Source: an uncultured Acidobacteriota bacterium
GTDB lineage: Bacteria > Acidobacteriota > Blastocatellia > Pyrinomonadales > Pyrinomonadaceae
Direction of reading: 5' to 3'
Length of the DNA: 36,913 nucleotides
Assembly: GCA_902826795.1 (NCBI GenBank)
Contig: CADEGD010000018.1
Span: 35,165 to 72,077, forward strand
Position 1 is the stretch's first letter. Every line of letters starts with the position of its first letter. The notes beneath the pieces were generated by a model. It saw only the letters and a program-made list of their open reading frames with translations. It was not told where the DNA came from and searched no databases. Positions 1 to 8,079 of the stretch are shown here, piece after piece. The position numbers were made by a program, and so were the translations under genes.

Positions 1-16
1 TAGTATTTCGATCTCA

Positions 17-1981
17 ATGGAAGACGTGTTCGGCCCATCCGGGGTAATCGCAAAATCGCATAAACAGTACGAGTATCGTGAAGGCCAGGTAAAGATGGCC
101 AACGCGATCGCGGAGGCGTTCGCCCAGAAACGCCATCTGATCGTCGAAGCGGGCACCGGAACCGGCAAAACGCTGGCTTACCTTATCCCGGCGATCGCCA
201 CCGCCCTCAACGAAAAAAAGCGGATCGTCATATCGACCGGCACAAAGAATCTGCAGGAACAGTTGATGGAAAAAGACATACCGTTCCTGCAAAAGATCTT
301 GCCGAAAAAGTTCTCGGCGGCGTATATGAAAGGCCGGGCAAACTACGCGTGCCTTTATCGCGTTCAAAAAGCCGAGCATCAACCGATACTCGACGGCGTC
401 GGCCAGATAGATCATTTCGATGCCGTCCGCCGCTGGACGTACGAAACTCAGACCGGCGACCGGCGGGAGTTAGTCGACCTGCCGGAAGACCTGTCGTTTT
501 GGAACCGCATCAATGCCCGCGGCGATATCTGCATCGGCCAGAAATGTCCGGAGTACGAGCCGTGTTTTATCACGCGGATGCGGGCCAAGGCCGAGGCGGC
601 AGACATCGTGATCGTCAATCATCATCTGTTCTTCGCCGACCTGAACGTGCGCGGAAATCAGTTCGGAAAAGTGATTCCCGACTACGCCGCCGTGATCTTC
701 GACGAGGCCCATCTGATCGAAGACATCGCGTCTGATTACTTCGGCTTTCAAGTATCGAGTTTTCAGCTCGACGAACTCGTCCGCGATACCGACACGCTTC
801 CGATAACCGACGCGATCGTTACGCGCGACCTGACGAAACTTGCGGCAAAGATCATCGCCTTGTCCGACCAGTTTTGGATCAAGTTCGCGATGGCTCGGTT
901 TGACGGACGTTATCCGCTCACGCAAGACCTTTTCACCTATCGCGACCGCGATGGCAAAGACCAGCCGACGCCTCTCGGCGAAGCATATCTCGCACTCGAC
1001 GGAGCGATCGGCAGCCTCGTTTCGACGCTAGACCCGCTGGCGGAGAAAGCTCCCGAGATCGACAGCCTCGTCCGCCGCGCGCGGCAGGCGCGGTTTGATC
1101 TGGACTTCGTCACGTCGCAAACCGAGCGAAATTACGTCTATTGGATCGAGAAACGCGGCAAAGGAATGTTCATGCGGGCATCGCCGGTCGATGTTTCGGA
1201 ACTCCTTCGCGAAAAGCTCTTCGACAAGGTCGACACCTGCGTATTAACGTCGGCAACTTTATCGAGCAGCGGTTCGTTCAACTTCGTCCGCGAGCGGCTG
1301 GGGCTGGATACGGCGAAGACATCGGGATTCACGGCGCCGTCGTCTTTCGATTTCGAAGAGCAATCGATCCTCTATCTGCCAAAGGCGATGCCCGATCCGC
1401 GTTCGCCGGAGTTTACGCAGCTTGCCGCCGGTGAGATCGTAAAGATACTGTCGGTCACGCACGGCCACGCGTTCGTTCTCTGCACGAGCAATCAATCGAT
1501 GAACGCTCTCTACGAACTCGTTTCGTCGCGGGTGAGCTATCCCTGTTTTGTTCAAGGGTCGATGTCGAAGGCCGGTCTGCTGGAGAAATTTCGCGAAACG
1601 CCGAACGCCGTGCTCTTCGCTACCTCAAGCTTTTGGCAGGGCGTCGACGTTCAGGGCGAGCAGCTTTCGTGCGTGATCATCGACAAGCTCCCGTTCGCCG
1701 TCCCCACTGATCCGATCGTCGCCGCTCGCTCAAGATTCATCGACGAAAACGGCGGCAGGTCCTTCTTCGAATACAGCATTCCTCAGGCCGTGATCACTCT
1801 AAAACAAGGCATCGGCCGCCTCATCCGCAGCCGCACCGACCGCGGCATCATCGCCATCCTCGACCCCCGTATCAAAACCAAAGGCTACGGCCGCGACTTC
1901 CTCCAATCCCTCCCCCGCATGCGCATCACCGACCGCCTCGAAGACCTCGAACAAGTCTTCGTGTCAGCAGCCCGGACGTAG
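17..1981 (+). CDS. dinG: DinG/XPD-family iron-sulfur ATP-dependent DNA helicase
   Basis: Superfamily 2 helicase of the DinG/XPD group, expected to unwind DNA 5'-3' in repair or resolution of R-loops and G-quadruplexes. Visible motifs are Walker A EAGTGTGKT (residues 44-52), a DEAH box (229-232), LTSATLSS near 410, and motif VI QGIGRLIRSRTDRG near 597. Four cysteines between Walker A and DEAH (C112, C172, C177, C183) have the spacing of the XPD/DinG 4Fe-4S cluster. The 654 aa length suits the compact DinG form without an exonuclease domain. The frame stays open to the left edge of the window (codons 2-16), so the true start may lie outside and this start is provisional. No neighbour suggests an operon. 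The family call is firm; the exact biological role is not shown by the sequence. Confidence 0.93.
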   Translation: MEDVFGPSGVIAKSHKQYEYREGQVKMANAIAEAFAQKRHLIVEAGTGTGKTLAYLIPAIATALNEKKRIVISTGTKNLQEQLMEKDIPFLQKILPKKFSAAYMKGRANYACLYRVQKAEHQPILDGVGQIDHFDAVRRWTYETQTGDRRELVDLPEDLSFWNRINARGDICIGQKCPEYEPCFITRMRAKAEAADIVIVNHHLFFADLNVRGNQFGKVIPDYAAVIFDEAHLIEDIASDYFGFQVSSFQLDELVRDTDTLPITDAIVTRDLTKLAAKIIALSDQFWIKFAMARFDGRYPLTQDLFTYRDRDGKDQPTPLGEAYLALDGAIGSLVSTLDPLAEKAPEIDSLVRRARQARFDLDFVTSQTERNYVYWIEKRGKGMFMRASPVDVSELLREKLFDKVDTCVLTSATLSSSGSFNFVRERLGLDTAKTSGFTAPSSFDFEEQSILYLPKAMPDPRSPEFTQLAAGEIVKILSVTHGHAFVLCTSNQSMNALYELVSSRVSYPCFVQGSMSKAGLLEKFRETPNAVLFATSSFWQGVDVQGEQLSCVIIDKLPFAVPTDPIVAARSRFIDENGGRSFFEYSIPQAVITLKQGIGRLIRSRTDRGIIAILDPRIKTKGYGRDFLQSLPRMRITDRLEDLEQVFVSAART

Positions 1982-2357
1982 GTGAGAGATGATTCTCCCA
2001 GATGAACATATGTAGGTCAGTCAACTTAGTGTCCTCTGCGTGGCGATTTCGCCGCGATAGCGGCAGCCTGAATTTAGCCGTGGGTTTCAACCCACGGTAG
2101 AATAGCGAACGATCCCTGTCGCGTAGCGACGATTGAAAACGAATGCCAAACATAATTATTCCTCTTCTGCTCGATTGAATCATCGCGTCGGTACCCGACG
2201 CGGGTTTGTATCCGATCTTTTCCGTGGGTTGAAACCCACGGCTAAAATCCAATGCCGCTAAGCCGGCATAATCCGCAGACATGACCGTCCCACGCACAAA
2301 ACACTTTACAATCTTCACAACATCTGACATCATAGTCGTCCGATCGTTTTAGATCGT
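1982..2357. other. Non-coding spacer with palindromic repeats
   Basis: 376 bases without a convincing gene. It holds a pair of inverted 20-bp palindromes with two further hairpins between them (described separately). The short ORF covering it on the minus strand has no recognisable domain and is composed largely of the palindromes. Confidence 0.7.
2078..2241. repeat. REPIN-like element: inverted pair of 20-bp palindromes
   Basis: A 20-bp near-palindrome CCGTGGGTTTCAACCCACGG at 2078-2097 recurs as its reverse complement at 2222-2241. Both carry the same outer flank (tttagCCGTGG on one side, CCACGGctaaa on the other). Between them lie two perfect hairpins: gtcgc-gta-gcgac at 2118-2130 and cgcgtcgg-tac-ccgacgcg at 2184-2202. 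Two REP-like palindromes in inverted orientation around a short spacer is the layout of a REPIN/BIME, which RAYT-type (Y1/HUH) transposases mobilise in trans in other bacteria. That link is inference here. Confidence 0.75.
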
Positions 2358-3614
2358 GTGACGAATGATATGGATTATGATGACGAATCAATAGACACAC
2401 TGGAAGAGTTAATGGAATCTTACCCGCATCTGTATGGCGGGAACGAAAAGCCGTACGAGCCGCCGCCGATCAGGCTGAATGCCGAGCAGCAGAGGGTGCT
2501 TGATACGACGCGGGCAGAGATCGTCGCCCGCGATCAAGTGGTTGAAGAGCACGGAGAGAATTATCACTACGTAGACAAGCTTACGGAGGAGAAGCTTCCG
2601 CGTCTCAACTTTCGCCGTTTCGATAACCTGTTTCTCGCCCGGCCCGCTAACGCCTATCTAAATGCAGCGAACGGTAAGCCGAAAAGCGAACGGCGGCTGT
2701 TCGGCGACTTTTGGCTTGAGGGCGAGATGACCGTACTGTTTGGCGAAACGGGCAGCGGCAAGAGCGTCCTGGCAATGCAGATCGCCCGGGCTCTTGCGGG
2801 CGGCCCGCGTCTTGAGCCGTTCGAAATGGACGTCGAACCTGGACGCGTCGCCTATTTCGATTTTGAGCTGACCGACGATCAGTTTCAGAAACGCTACACG
2901 TCCGACGCCTCACGGCCCGGCGAAACGTCTCCTTTCCCCGATAACCTTATTCGCTGTCCGCCGCAAGTGCTCCGTTCTTTGCCGCCGGGTTTTGAAAATT
3001 TTCACGATTTTCTCATCGGCTCGATCACGCACCTGGTTGAATATCTCGATGCCAAATTCATCATCCTCGATAACATCACCTGGCTTAGCCCAAATCTTGA
3101 GGCCTCGCCCACGGCACAGCGGCTGATGAAAACGCTTGTTCAATTAAAAAAAGAACTCGGCATTTCGATCCTCGTGCTCGCCCATACGCAAAAGCGGTTC
3201 TCCCGCACACCGATCGAGATCGCACATCTTAACGGTTCGAAGATGCTTTCGGTCTTTGCCGACAGTATGTTCGCCCTCGGAACATCACGCCGCGGCAAGC
3301 GGCTGCGGTACATCAAGGCTACGAAACATCGCAACACCCCCGACCGCGACGCCGAGACCGAGGTCGCCACAGTCAAGATCGGAAAGGAAGGAAACTTTCT
3401 CGGCTTTACCTATGTCGATCTTACCGACGAACGCTCTCACAACGGTTGGAGCTATGGCCAGGCCGACCGGCCTGAATTCGTAGAGCAGGTAAGAGGCCTA
3501 GCCGAACGCCAGTTCACCCAACGCGAGATCGCGGAACAGCTCGGCGTAGGTTCAACGACCATAAACCGCTGCCTGAAAGCGTTAAAACGGAAGGAGGCGC
3601 CCGTAAGTCTATGA
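2358..3614 (+). CDS. RecA-fold AAA ATPase (AAA_25/RepA-like) with C-terminal HTH
   Basis: 418 aa. A P-loop GETGSGKS (residues 129-136) and a Walker B FIILDN (234-239) define a RecA-like core of the AAA_25/RepA type, a family found in plasmid and phage replicative helicases and in stand-alone chromosomal ATPases. Residues 388-411 (QREIAEQLGVGSTTINRCL) form a clear helix-turn-helix, so the protein probably binds DNA. The N-terminal 110 residues are acidic and unassigned. The start is GTG at 2358; ATG at 2370 is an alternative. No replication origin, integrase or other plasmid gene lies nearby, so it may be an orphan from a mobile element or a resident regulator. Function is unknown beyond ATP and DNA binding. 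Confidence 0.8.
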   Translation: MTNDMDYDDESIDTLEELMESYPHLYGGNEKPYEPPPIRLNAEQQRVLDTTRAEIVARDQVVEEHGENYHYVDKLTEEKLPRLNFRRFDNLFLARPANAYLNAANGKPKSERRLFGDFWLEGEMTVLFGETGSGKSVLAMQIARALAGGPRLEPFEMDVEPGRVAYFDFELTDDQFQKRYTSDASRPGETSPFPDNLIRCPPQVLRSLPPGFENFHDFLIGSITHLVEYLDAKFIILDNITWLSPNLEASPTAQRLMKTLVQLKKELGISILVLAHTQKRFSRTPIEIAHLNGSKMLSVFADSMFALGTSRRGKRLRYIKATKHRNTPDRDAETEVATVKIGKEGNFLGFTYVDLTDERSHNGWSYGQADRPEFVEQVRGLAERQFTQREIAEQLGVGSTTINRCLKALKRKEAPVSL

Positions 3615-3710
3615 TCTTGTTCCGAATGGAGCAAAATGACCCTGGCGAAAAGGAACGGAACAAACAACTTACGAGGAGTTCGTTTTGCAAATCGGATTCG
3701 CTAAGATTTA
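3602..3710 (+). repeat. Dispersed coding-like repeat, copy 1 (NKQLT element)
   Basis: The stretch starting CGTAAGTCTATGA, through CAAAATGACCCT and CAAACAACTTACG to CTAAGATTTA, recurs in the reverse orientation at the far end of the window (36701-36829), with a related partial copy at 36859-36913. It overlaps the last codons of the ATPase gene and runs up to queD. It contains a 39-codon ORF (3626-3745, stop TAA) whose peptide shares M.QNDP.E, KQLT and DSLRF with the translation of the other copy. Confidence 0.7.
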
Positions 3711-3723
3711 AGGCGATCAACAT

Positions 3724-4110
3724 ATGGCAAGCTTTTTCGAGGTAATGATCGAGCGAAACTTCTCTTCCGCGCATCAGTTGCGGGGTTACAAGGGGAAGTG
3801 TGAGAACCTGCACGGGCATAATTATAAGATCGAGATATTTGCCCGCGGCGAGGAGTTGAACAACATCGGGCTGCTGATCGATTTCGGCGATTTGAAGAAG
3901 GCGGCCAACGAGATCGTTACCTATCTCGACCATCGAAATCTGAACGAGCTGCCGCCGTTCGATGAGGAGCTGAACCCTTCGGCAGAGAACATCGCCCGCT
4001 ATTTTGTCGAGTATCTGAACGGACGCGTCGGTGACGAGCGCGTAAAGGTCTATAAGGTCCGCTGTTATGAAACCCCAACCAGCGTCGCTACATACCAGAT
4101 CGATGTCTGA
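3724..4110 (+). CDS. queD: 6-carboxy-5,6,7,8-tetrahydropterin synthase (QueD/PTPS family)
   Basis: 128 aa, normal for QueD. The enzyme converts 7,8-dihydroneopterin triphosphate to 6-carboxytetrahydropterin, the second step to queuosine/7-deazaguanine. Zinc ligands H17, H30 and H32 are present (SSAH and HGHNY motifs), with catalytic C26 in KCENLHGH, H70 in LDHRNLN, and the pterin-binding glutamate E116 in CYETPTS. A closely related PTPS/PTPS-III role cannot be excluded from sequence alone. The neighbours are not queuosine genes. The 3' end overlaps the start of the acetyltransferase gene by 8 bases, so the two are probably co-transcribed. The upstream region is the NKQLT repeat. Confidence 0.9.
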   Translation: MASFFEVMIERNFSSAHQLRGYKGKCENLHGHNYKIEIFARGEELNNIGLLIDFGDLKKAANEIVTYLDHRNLNELPPFDEELNPSAENIARYFVEYLNGRVGDERVKVYKVRCYETPTSVATYQIDV

Positions 4111-4621
4111 GATAACTGTCAGGCGTGCGACGCCGGAGGACGCAAACCTGATCGCCTCGATCGCGACGGTTTCGTTTTACGAAGCGTATTTCGAGCAGGA
4201 CGATTCGCACGATCTTGCAAACTATCTGGTTGAAAACTTTTCGCCGGAGGTGATCGCGGCGGAGCTTGATTCGTCAGCATTCACCTATCTTCTAGTTCTG
4301 CGGAAGGGCAAGACGGTCGGTTATGCAAAGCTACGCGATGGGGAAGTGCACGAATCGGTAACGGATCGGAATGCGATCGAGCTACAGCGGTTTTACATGA
4401 TCGAGCGCGTTTGGGGAACGGGAGTCGGGGATGTGTTGCTCGATCGGTGTATTGAGGAAGCGACTTCGGCGGGGAAGTCTGTGCTATGGCTCGGCGTGTG
4501 GGAAGAGAATCGCCGCGGGCTTTCGTTTTACAACCGCCACGGATTCGAACGAGTTGGCACTCTGACGTTCCCGTACGGCGATTCGGTCGGCATCAATGCC
4601 GTCATGCAGATCGCTCTTTGA
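4103..4621 (+). CDS. GNAT-family N-acetyltransferase
   Basis: About 172 aa. The N-terminus (ITVRRATPEDANLIASIA) is the standard beta1-alpha1 opening of a GNAT fold. The acetyl-CoA-binding region follows as FYMIERVWGTGVGDVLLDRC (variant of Q/RxxGxG/A), and the C-terminal part WLGVWEENRRGLSFYNRHGF is typical of RimI/PhnO-like members. The substrate cannot be read from sequence. I chose ATG at 4103, inside the end of queD, because the domain begins directly after it; the longer frame from 4067 only adds queD-overlapping residues. The 3' end overlaps the convergent glycosyltransferase gene by 20 bases. Confidence 0.85.
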   Translation: MSEITVRRATPEDANLIASIATVSFYEAYFEQDDSHDLANYLVENFSPEVIAAELDSSAFTYLLVLRKGKTVGYAKLRDGEVHESVTDRNAIELQRFYMIERVWGTGVGDVLLDRCIEEATSAGKSVLWLGVWEENRRGLSFYNRHGFERVGTLTFPYGDSVGINAVMQIAL

Positions 4622-5717
4622 TAACTTGGGCTATTTCTTTCGCCGCATCGGGCCGGGCAAATCGGCGGGCGTTCTCGCTCATCGAGCTCATCCGCTCCGG
4701 ATCTTTGAGAAGCTTTTCGATCTTGTAACCAAGCGTCGCCGGATTGTTCGAGCGGATGGCGCAGCCGTTTTCAAGAAGCTGGTCGGAGTTGCGTTCTTCC
4801 TGGCCGGGAATGGGATTGACGATCACGAAGCCGAGTCCTTTCGCGAGTGCTTCGCACGTCGTGAGTCCGCCAGGCTTGCCGACTATCAAGTCCGAAGCGC
4901 TCATGTATTCGTCCATCTCTTTCGTGTATCCGACGGGGACGATCTTGACCGTGCCGACCTGTTCTTTCTCAAGCTTGGACTTTAGCTCTTCGTTCTTGCC
5001 GCACATCGCGAGGATTTGAACGGGAGTGTTGATGGTCCGCAGCGAGTCGATAAGCGTGTCGAGCTTGCCGACGCCGAATCCGCCGAGTGAAAGAATGATC
5101 GTCGGTGTGTCCGGATCGAGCCCGAACTTCCGCCGCATCTCGTGCTTCGACTCGTGAAGAGCGAATTTCGGATCGATCGGGATGCCCGATACGGTGATCT
5201 TTTCAGCCGGGAAGCCGAGCGATTCGAGATAGTGGCGGCCTTCGTCGATGGCGACGAAATACCGCTCGAAGTTGCGGCACAGCCAAAGCGCGTGAATGTC
5301 GAAGTCAGTGACGACGATCGCCTGTCGGCAAGTCAGTTTCCCCTTGCCCTTGAGATCGGAAATGATCTCGGACGGCAGGAAATGAGTGCAGACGACCCAG
5401 TCGGGATCAAACTCGCGGATCATCTTCACGAGCGGCTGTGTGTTGAGCTTGTCGAAAAAGAGCCGACGCTTCTCGTTCTTCCACGGCTCGTCGAGCTGGT
5501 CGTACATCCAGCCAAGCACCTCAGGCATCGAGTTGACGAGGTCGATATACGCCTTGCCGTACAGCCGTCGGAACAACGGATTAGTGAAGTTTAACACGTC
5601 TTCATACCGGATCTCGCGGCCGACATCCTCGGCTTCGAATGATTTCTTCAAGGCTTCGGCGGCGGTTACGTGTCCGTTGCCGACGGACGCGGAAAGGATG
5701 AGGATTCGGTCGTGCAT
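4602..5717 (-). CDS. MGDG synthase-like / processive diacylglycerol glycosyltransferase (GT28)
   Basis: 371 aa. N-terminal MGDG-synthase domain with the family hallmark ILSASVGNGHVTAAEAL, in which GNGH corresponds to the GxGH loop that binds the acceptor lipid. The C-terminal GT28 nucleotide-sugar domain follows (SLGGFGVGK, then GKPGGLTTCEALAKGLGFV). Characterised relatives (plant MGD, Bacillus UgtP) transfer galactose or glucose from UDP-sugar to diacylglycerol at the membrane to make glycolipids. Start is ATG 5717; the longer frame from 5780 runs into the divergent MFS gene and lacks similarity. It is divergent from the MFS gene with only 19 bases between starts. Sugar donor and acceptor are inferred. 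Confidence 0.88.
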   Translation of the reverse strand: MHDRILILSASVGNGHVTAAEALKKSFEAEDVGREIRYEDVLNFTNPLFRRLYGKAYIDLVNSMPEVLGWMYDQLDEPWKNEKRRLFFDKLNTQPLVKMIREFDPDWVVCTHFLPSEIISDLKGKGKLTCRQAIVVTDFDIHALWLCRNFERYFVAIDEGRHYLESLGFPAEKITVSGIPIDPKFALHESKHEMRRKFGLDPDTPTIILSLGGFGVGKLDTLIDSLRTINTPVQILAMCGKNEELKSKLEKEQVGTVKIVPVGYTKEMDEYMSASDLIVGKPGGLTTCEALAKGLGFVIVNPIPGQEERNSDQLLENGCAIRSNNPATLGYKIEKLLKDPERMSSMSENARRFARPDAAKEIAQVIKERSA

Positions 5718-5736
5718 AGACAGCAGGGTAACCTGA

Positions 5737-7023
5737 ATGGTCGCGAAATTGAATATGGGCTCTACGAAATCTGGCGGCATCTTTTACGGTTGGGCGATCG
5801 TCGCGGTCGCTACGCTGGCGCTGGTCGTGAGCAACGGCTTGTCGATCGGCGGGATTCCGGTTTTCTTCAGGTCGATCCGTGAGGATTTCGTAGCGGCGGG
5901 ATCGGTTCCGGCGGGCGGTGCGGAGAGTTTTATAGCGCTTGGGGCAACGCTGACATTCTTCTTCGCGGGGATCTTGTCGCCGATCGCCGGAGCACTCATA
6001 CAGCGATTTCGGCTGCGGAATCTGATGCTCGCGGGCTGCGGGCTGCTCGGTGGAGCGTTGATCATCCATTCGCAAACGTCGATGCCTTGGGTCGTTTACG
6101 CTTCGCGAACGGTGATGGGCGTTTCGCTTTGTCTCGTCGGCGTGCTGCCGAGCATCGTGCTCGTGTCGAACTGGTTCGTGCGACGGCGAGGGCTTGCGCT
6201 CGGGATATTGCTAACCGGCACGAGCATCGGCGGCGTCGTCATCCCGCTGATCGCGACGCCGTTGATCACCGCTTACGGATGGCGGACGGCGATGCTGATG
6301 TTGAGCTTTGTTATCTGGCTGGTGCTCGTACCAGCGATCGTCTTCTTGGTGAAAGACCGTCCTCAGGAGGTCGGTATGCTGCCGGATGGTGAGCCGATAC
6401 CGGTCGACGTTCCAACGCCCGTTGCGGTTTCGGGTAAGACTCTGCGCGAGGCTCTCGCGACGCCGACCTTTTGGATACTCGCCCTATGTGCCGCAGCAGT
6501 GTTCTATCCGATATTCGTCACCACCCAGCAGTTCATTTTGCAGGCGACGAAGATCGGACTCTCGCCGCAACAGGCGAGCTTTAGCTTGTCCGCTCTATTC
6601 ACAGTGAGTGTTGCCGGGAAGTTTCTGTTCGGCTGGCTGAGCGACAGGTTCGCGCCAACGAGCGTTATGGTCGTGTGCTGCCTGGTGATGTTCGGGTCGA
6701 CGACGGTTCTGCTCGACCTGACGCAAGCGACGGTCTGTGCGTTCTTGCTGCCGTTCGGATTCGGATACGGCGGGACGTTCGTGCTGCTTCAGCGTATCGC
6801 CGCGGACTTCTTCGGCAACCGCGAGTATCCCAAGATCCTCGGCGTGCTGATCGTGATCGAAACCGTCGGAGCGGCTATCGGCGGACTCGTCACCGGGCGA
6901 TTAGCCGATGCCGCGGGCGGTGATTACACGACGGCCTTTTACGGCGTGATCGGCGTGAGCGGCCTCGCGTTTCTACTGACGGTGCTGCTGAGTTTTATGT
7001 CGCGTAGCAAACGGGAGTTATGA
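5737..7023 (+). CDS. MFS transporter (OFA/monocarboxylate-like)
   Basis: 428 aa with about twelve hydrophobic segments. The opening (GIFYGWAIVAVATLALVVSNG) and the loop SNWFVRRRGLALGI resemble oxalate/formate antiporter and monocarboxylate-type MFS permeases, which move small organic anions across the inner membrane. A second-half MFS signature, FGWLSDRFAP, is present. The long central loop (VKDRPQEVGMLPDGEP) separates the two six-helix bundles. Start ATG 5737 follows an AGGG at about 10 bases; ATG 5755 is also possible. Substrate is unknown. It is divergent from the glycosyltransferase gene and convergent with the tRNA-Pro gene, with which it may share the hairpin at 7079-7110. Confidence 0.88.
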   Translation: MVAKLNMGSTKSGGIFYGWAIVAVATLALVVSNGLSIGGIPVFFRSIREDFVAAGSVPAGGAESFIALGATLTFFFAGILSPIAGALIQRFRLRNLMLAGCGLLGGALIIHSQTSMPWVVYASRTVMGVSLCLVGVLPSIVLVSNWFVRRRGLALGILLTGTSIGGVVIPLIATPLITAYGWRTAMLMLSFVIWLVLVPAIVFLVKDRPQEVGMLPDGEPIPVDVPTPVAVSGKTLREALATPTFWILALCAAAVFYPIFVTTQQFILQATKIGLSPQQASFSLSALFTVSVAGKFLFGWLSDRFAPTSVMVVCCLVMFGSTTVLLDLTQATVCAFLLPFGFGYGGTFVLLQRIAADFFGNREYPKILGVLIVIETVGAAIGGLVTGRLADAAGGDYTTAFYGVIGVSGLAFLLTVLLSFMSRSKREL

Positions 7024-7078
7024 GGACAGAGTCACAGAGTGCATAGAACAATGCAGGAAAGACATGGAAAAGACATGA

Positions 7079-7110
7079 GAAAAGCGGCAAATTCGCATTC
7101 GCCGCTTTTC
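7079..7110 (-). terminator. Hairpin terminator downstream of tRNA-Pro
   Basis: A perfect 10-bp inverted repeat gaaaagcggc / gccgcttttc (7079-7088 and 7101-7110) with a 12-nt loop lies just 3' of tRNA-Pro on the minus strand. The arm ends in TTTTC in that direction. It could also stop transcripts from the convergent MFS gene. Confidence 0.7.
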
Positions 7111-7115
7111 GGAAA

Positions 7116-7192
<77 letters not shown>

Positions 7193-7262
7193 ATAATCAA
7201 TCTGTAAGTCTAGGTTACAGTGCGGGATTAGTCAACCCGTTTGACCGAAGCGGCCCGTTGAT

Positions 7263-7360
7263 TGGAGCGGCAAGCATCCTTGCTTGCCTAATCTTTTGTT
7301 CGCAAGCAGGATGCTTGCCGCTCCAGTCGGTGTTGTTTCGCAAGCAGGGATGCTTGCAGC
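7263..7360. repeat. REP-like repeats with AAGCAGGATGCTTGC core
   Basis: An 18-bp sequence at 7263-7280 is repeated exactly in reverse complement at 7308-7325, and a third, imperfect copy follows at about 7340-7364 (caagcagggatgcttgcagctccag). Each unit also contains an inner palindrome aagca..tgctt. It occupies the spacer between tRNA-Pro and dedA. Confidence 0.75.
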
Positions 7361-7365
7361 TCCAG

Positions 7366-8076
7366 TCAATTCGCGGCCGCCTCGGCTTTCGCTTCGCGGC
7401 GGGCCTTGATGTATTCGAAGATGATCGGCAAGATCGACAGGAAAACGACGACTATAACGACCTTGTCGATGTGGTCTTCGAGCAGGAATCCTTCGACGCC
7501 GAAGACGTTGCGGACGAATTGCTCGACGAGGCCGCCGAGGAAGTATCCCGCGAACAGCATGCTGGTAACCCAGGCGAATCCGCCGACTACATTGTAGGTC
7601 ACGAATTGACGATAAGACATTTCGGCGGCGCCGGCTACGATCGGGGCAAAGGTACGAACGATCGGTACAAAACGGGCGAGGATGATCGTTTTGCCTCCGT
7701 GTTTTTCATAGAAGGCGTGGGCTTTCTGAAGATGCTTTGGATTGAAGAATCGCGACTTGGGCCTGCTGAAGATGGCAGGGCCGACCTTACGTCCGGAGTA
7801 ATAGCCAACGGCGTCACCTACAACGGCGGCAACGAAAAGCAGCCCCCACATCAGCCAAACGTTGAGCTTGCCGGCAGCGGCGAAAAGTCCGCATACGACG
7901 AGAAGCGAATCGCCAGGCAAAAAGAATCCGATCGCGAGCCCGGTCTCTGCGAACACAATAAAGAAGAGGCCCGCATAAACCCACGGCCCGAGCAACGACA
8001 GCATCCAGTCGATCAGAACCTTCGGATTGAGGATGTTGTCTTTAATGAAATAAAAAAAATCTATGATCGCTTCCAT
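7366..8076 (-). CDS. DedA/SNARE-associated family membrane protein
   Basis: 236 aa. DedA-family (SNARE_assoc) integral membrane protein, implicated in undecaprenyl-phosphate or phospholipid flipping and envelope homeostasis. Visible features are FAETGLAIGFFLPGDSLL (family motif [F/Y]xExxx...PG[D/E], about residues 41-58), the GDAVGYYSGRKVG loop, and the conserved RFVPIVRTFAPIVAGAAEM (about 134-152), followed by two further hydrophobic helices. Start ATG 8076 has a GGAAG six bases upstream, inside the end of pcm. It is last in the surE-pcm-dedA run, with only 3 bases separating it from pcm. Confidence 0.93.
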   Translation of the reverse strand: MEAIIDFFYFIKDNILNPKVLIDWMLSLLGPWVYAGLFFIVFAETGLAIGFFLPGDSLLVVCGLFAAAGKLNVWLMWGLLFVAAVVGDAVGYYSGRKVGPAIFSRPKSRFFNPKHLQKAHAFYEKHGGKTIILARFVPIVRTFAPIVAGAAEMSYRQFVTYNVVGGFAWVTSMLFAGYFLGGLVEQFVRNVFGVEGFLLEDHIDKVVIVVVFLSILPIIFEYIKARREAKAEAAAN

Positions 8077-8079
8077 CGT

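Noticed and set aside
3616..3723. preQ1 riboswitch upstream of queD
   Set aside because: No preQ1 core is seen; the region is the dispersed repeat.
7021..7070. A copy of the ACACAGAA repeat after the MFS gene
   Set aside because: Only loosely similar words (cacagagt, gcaggaaagacat); too weak to call.
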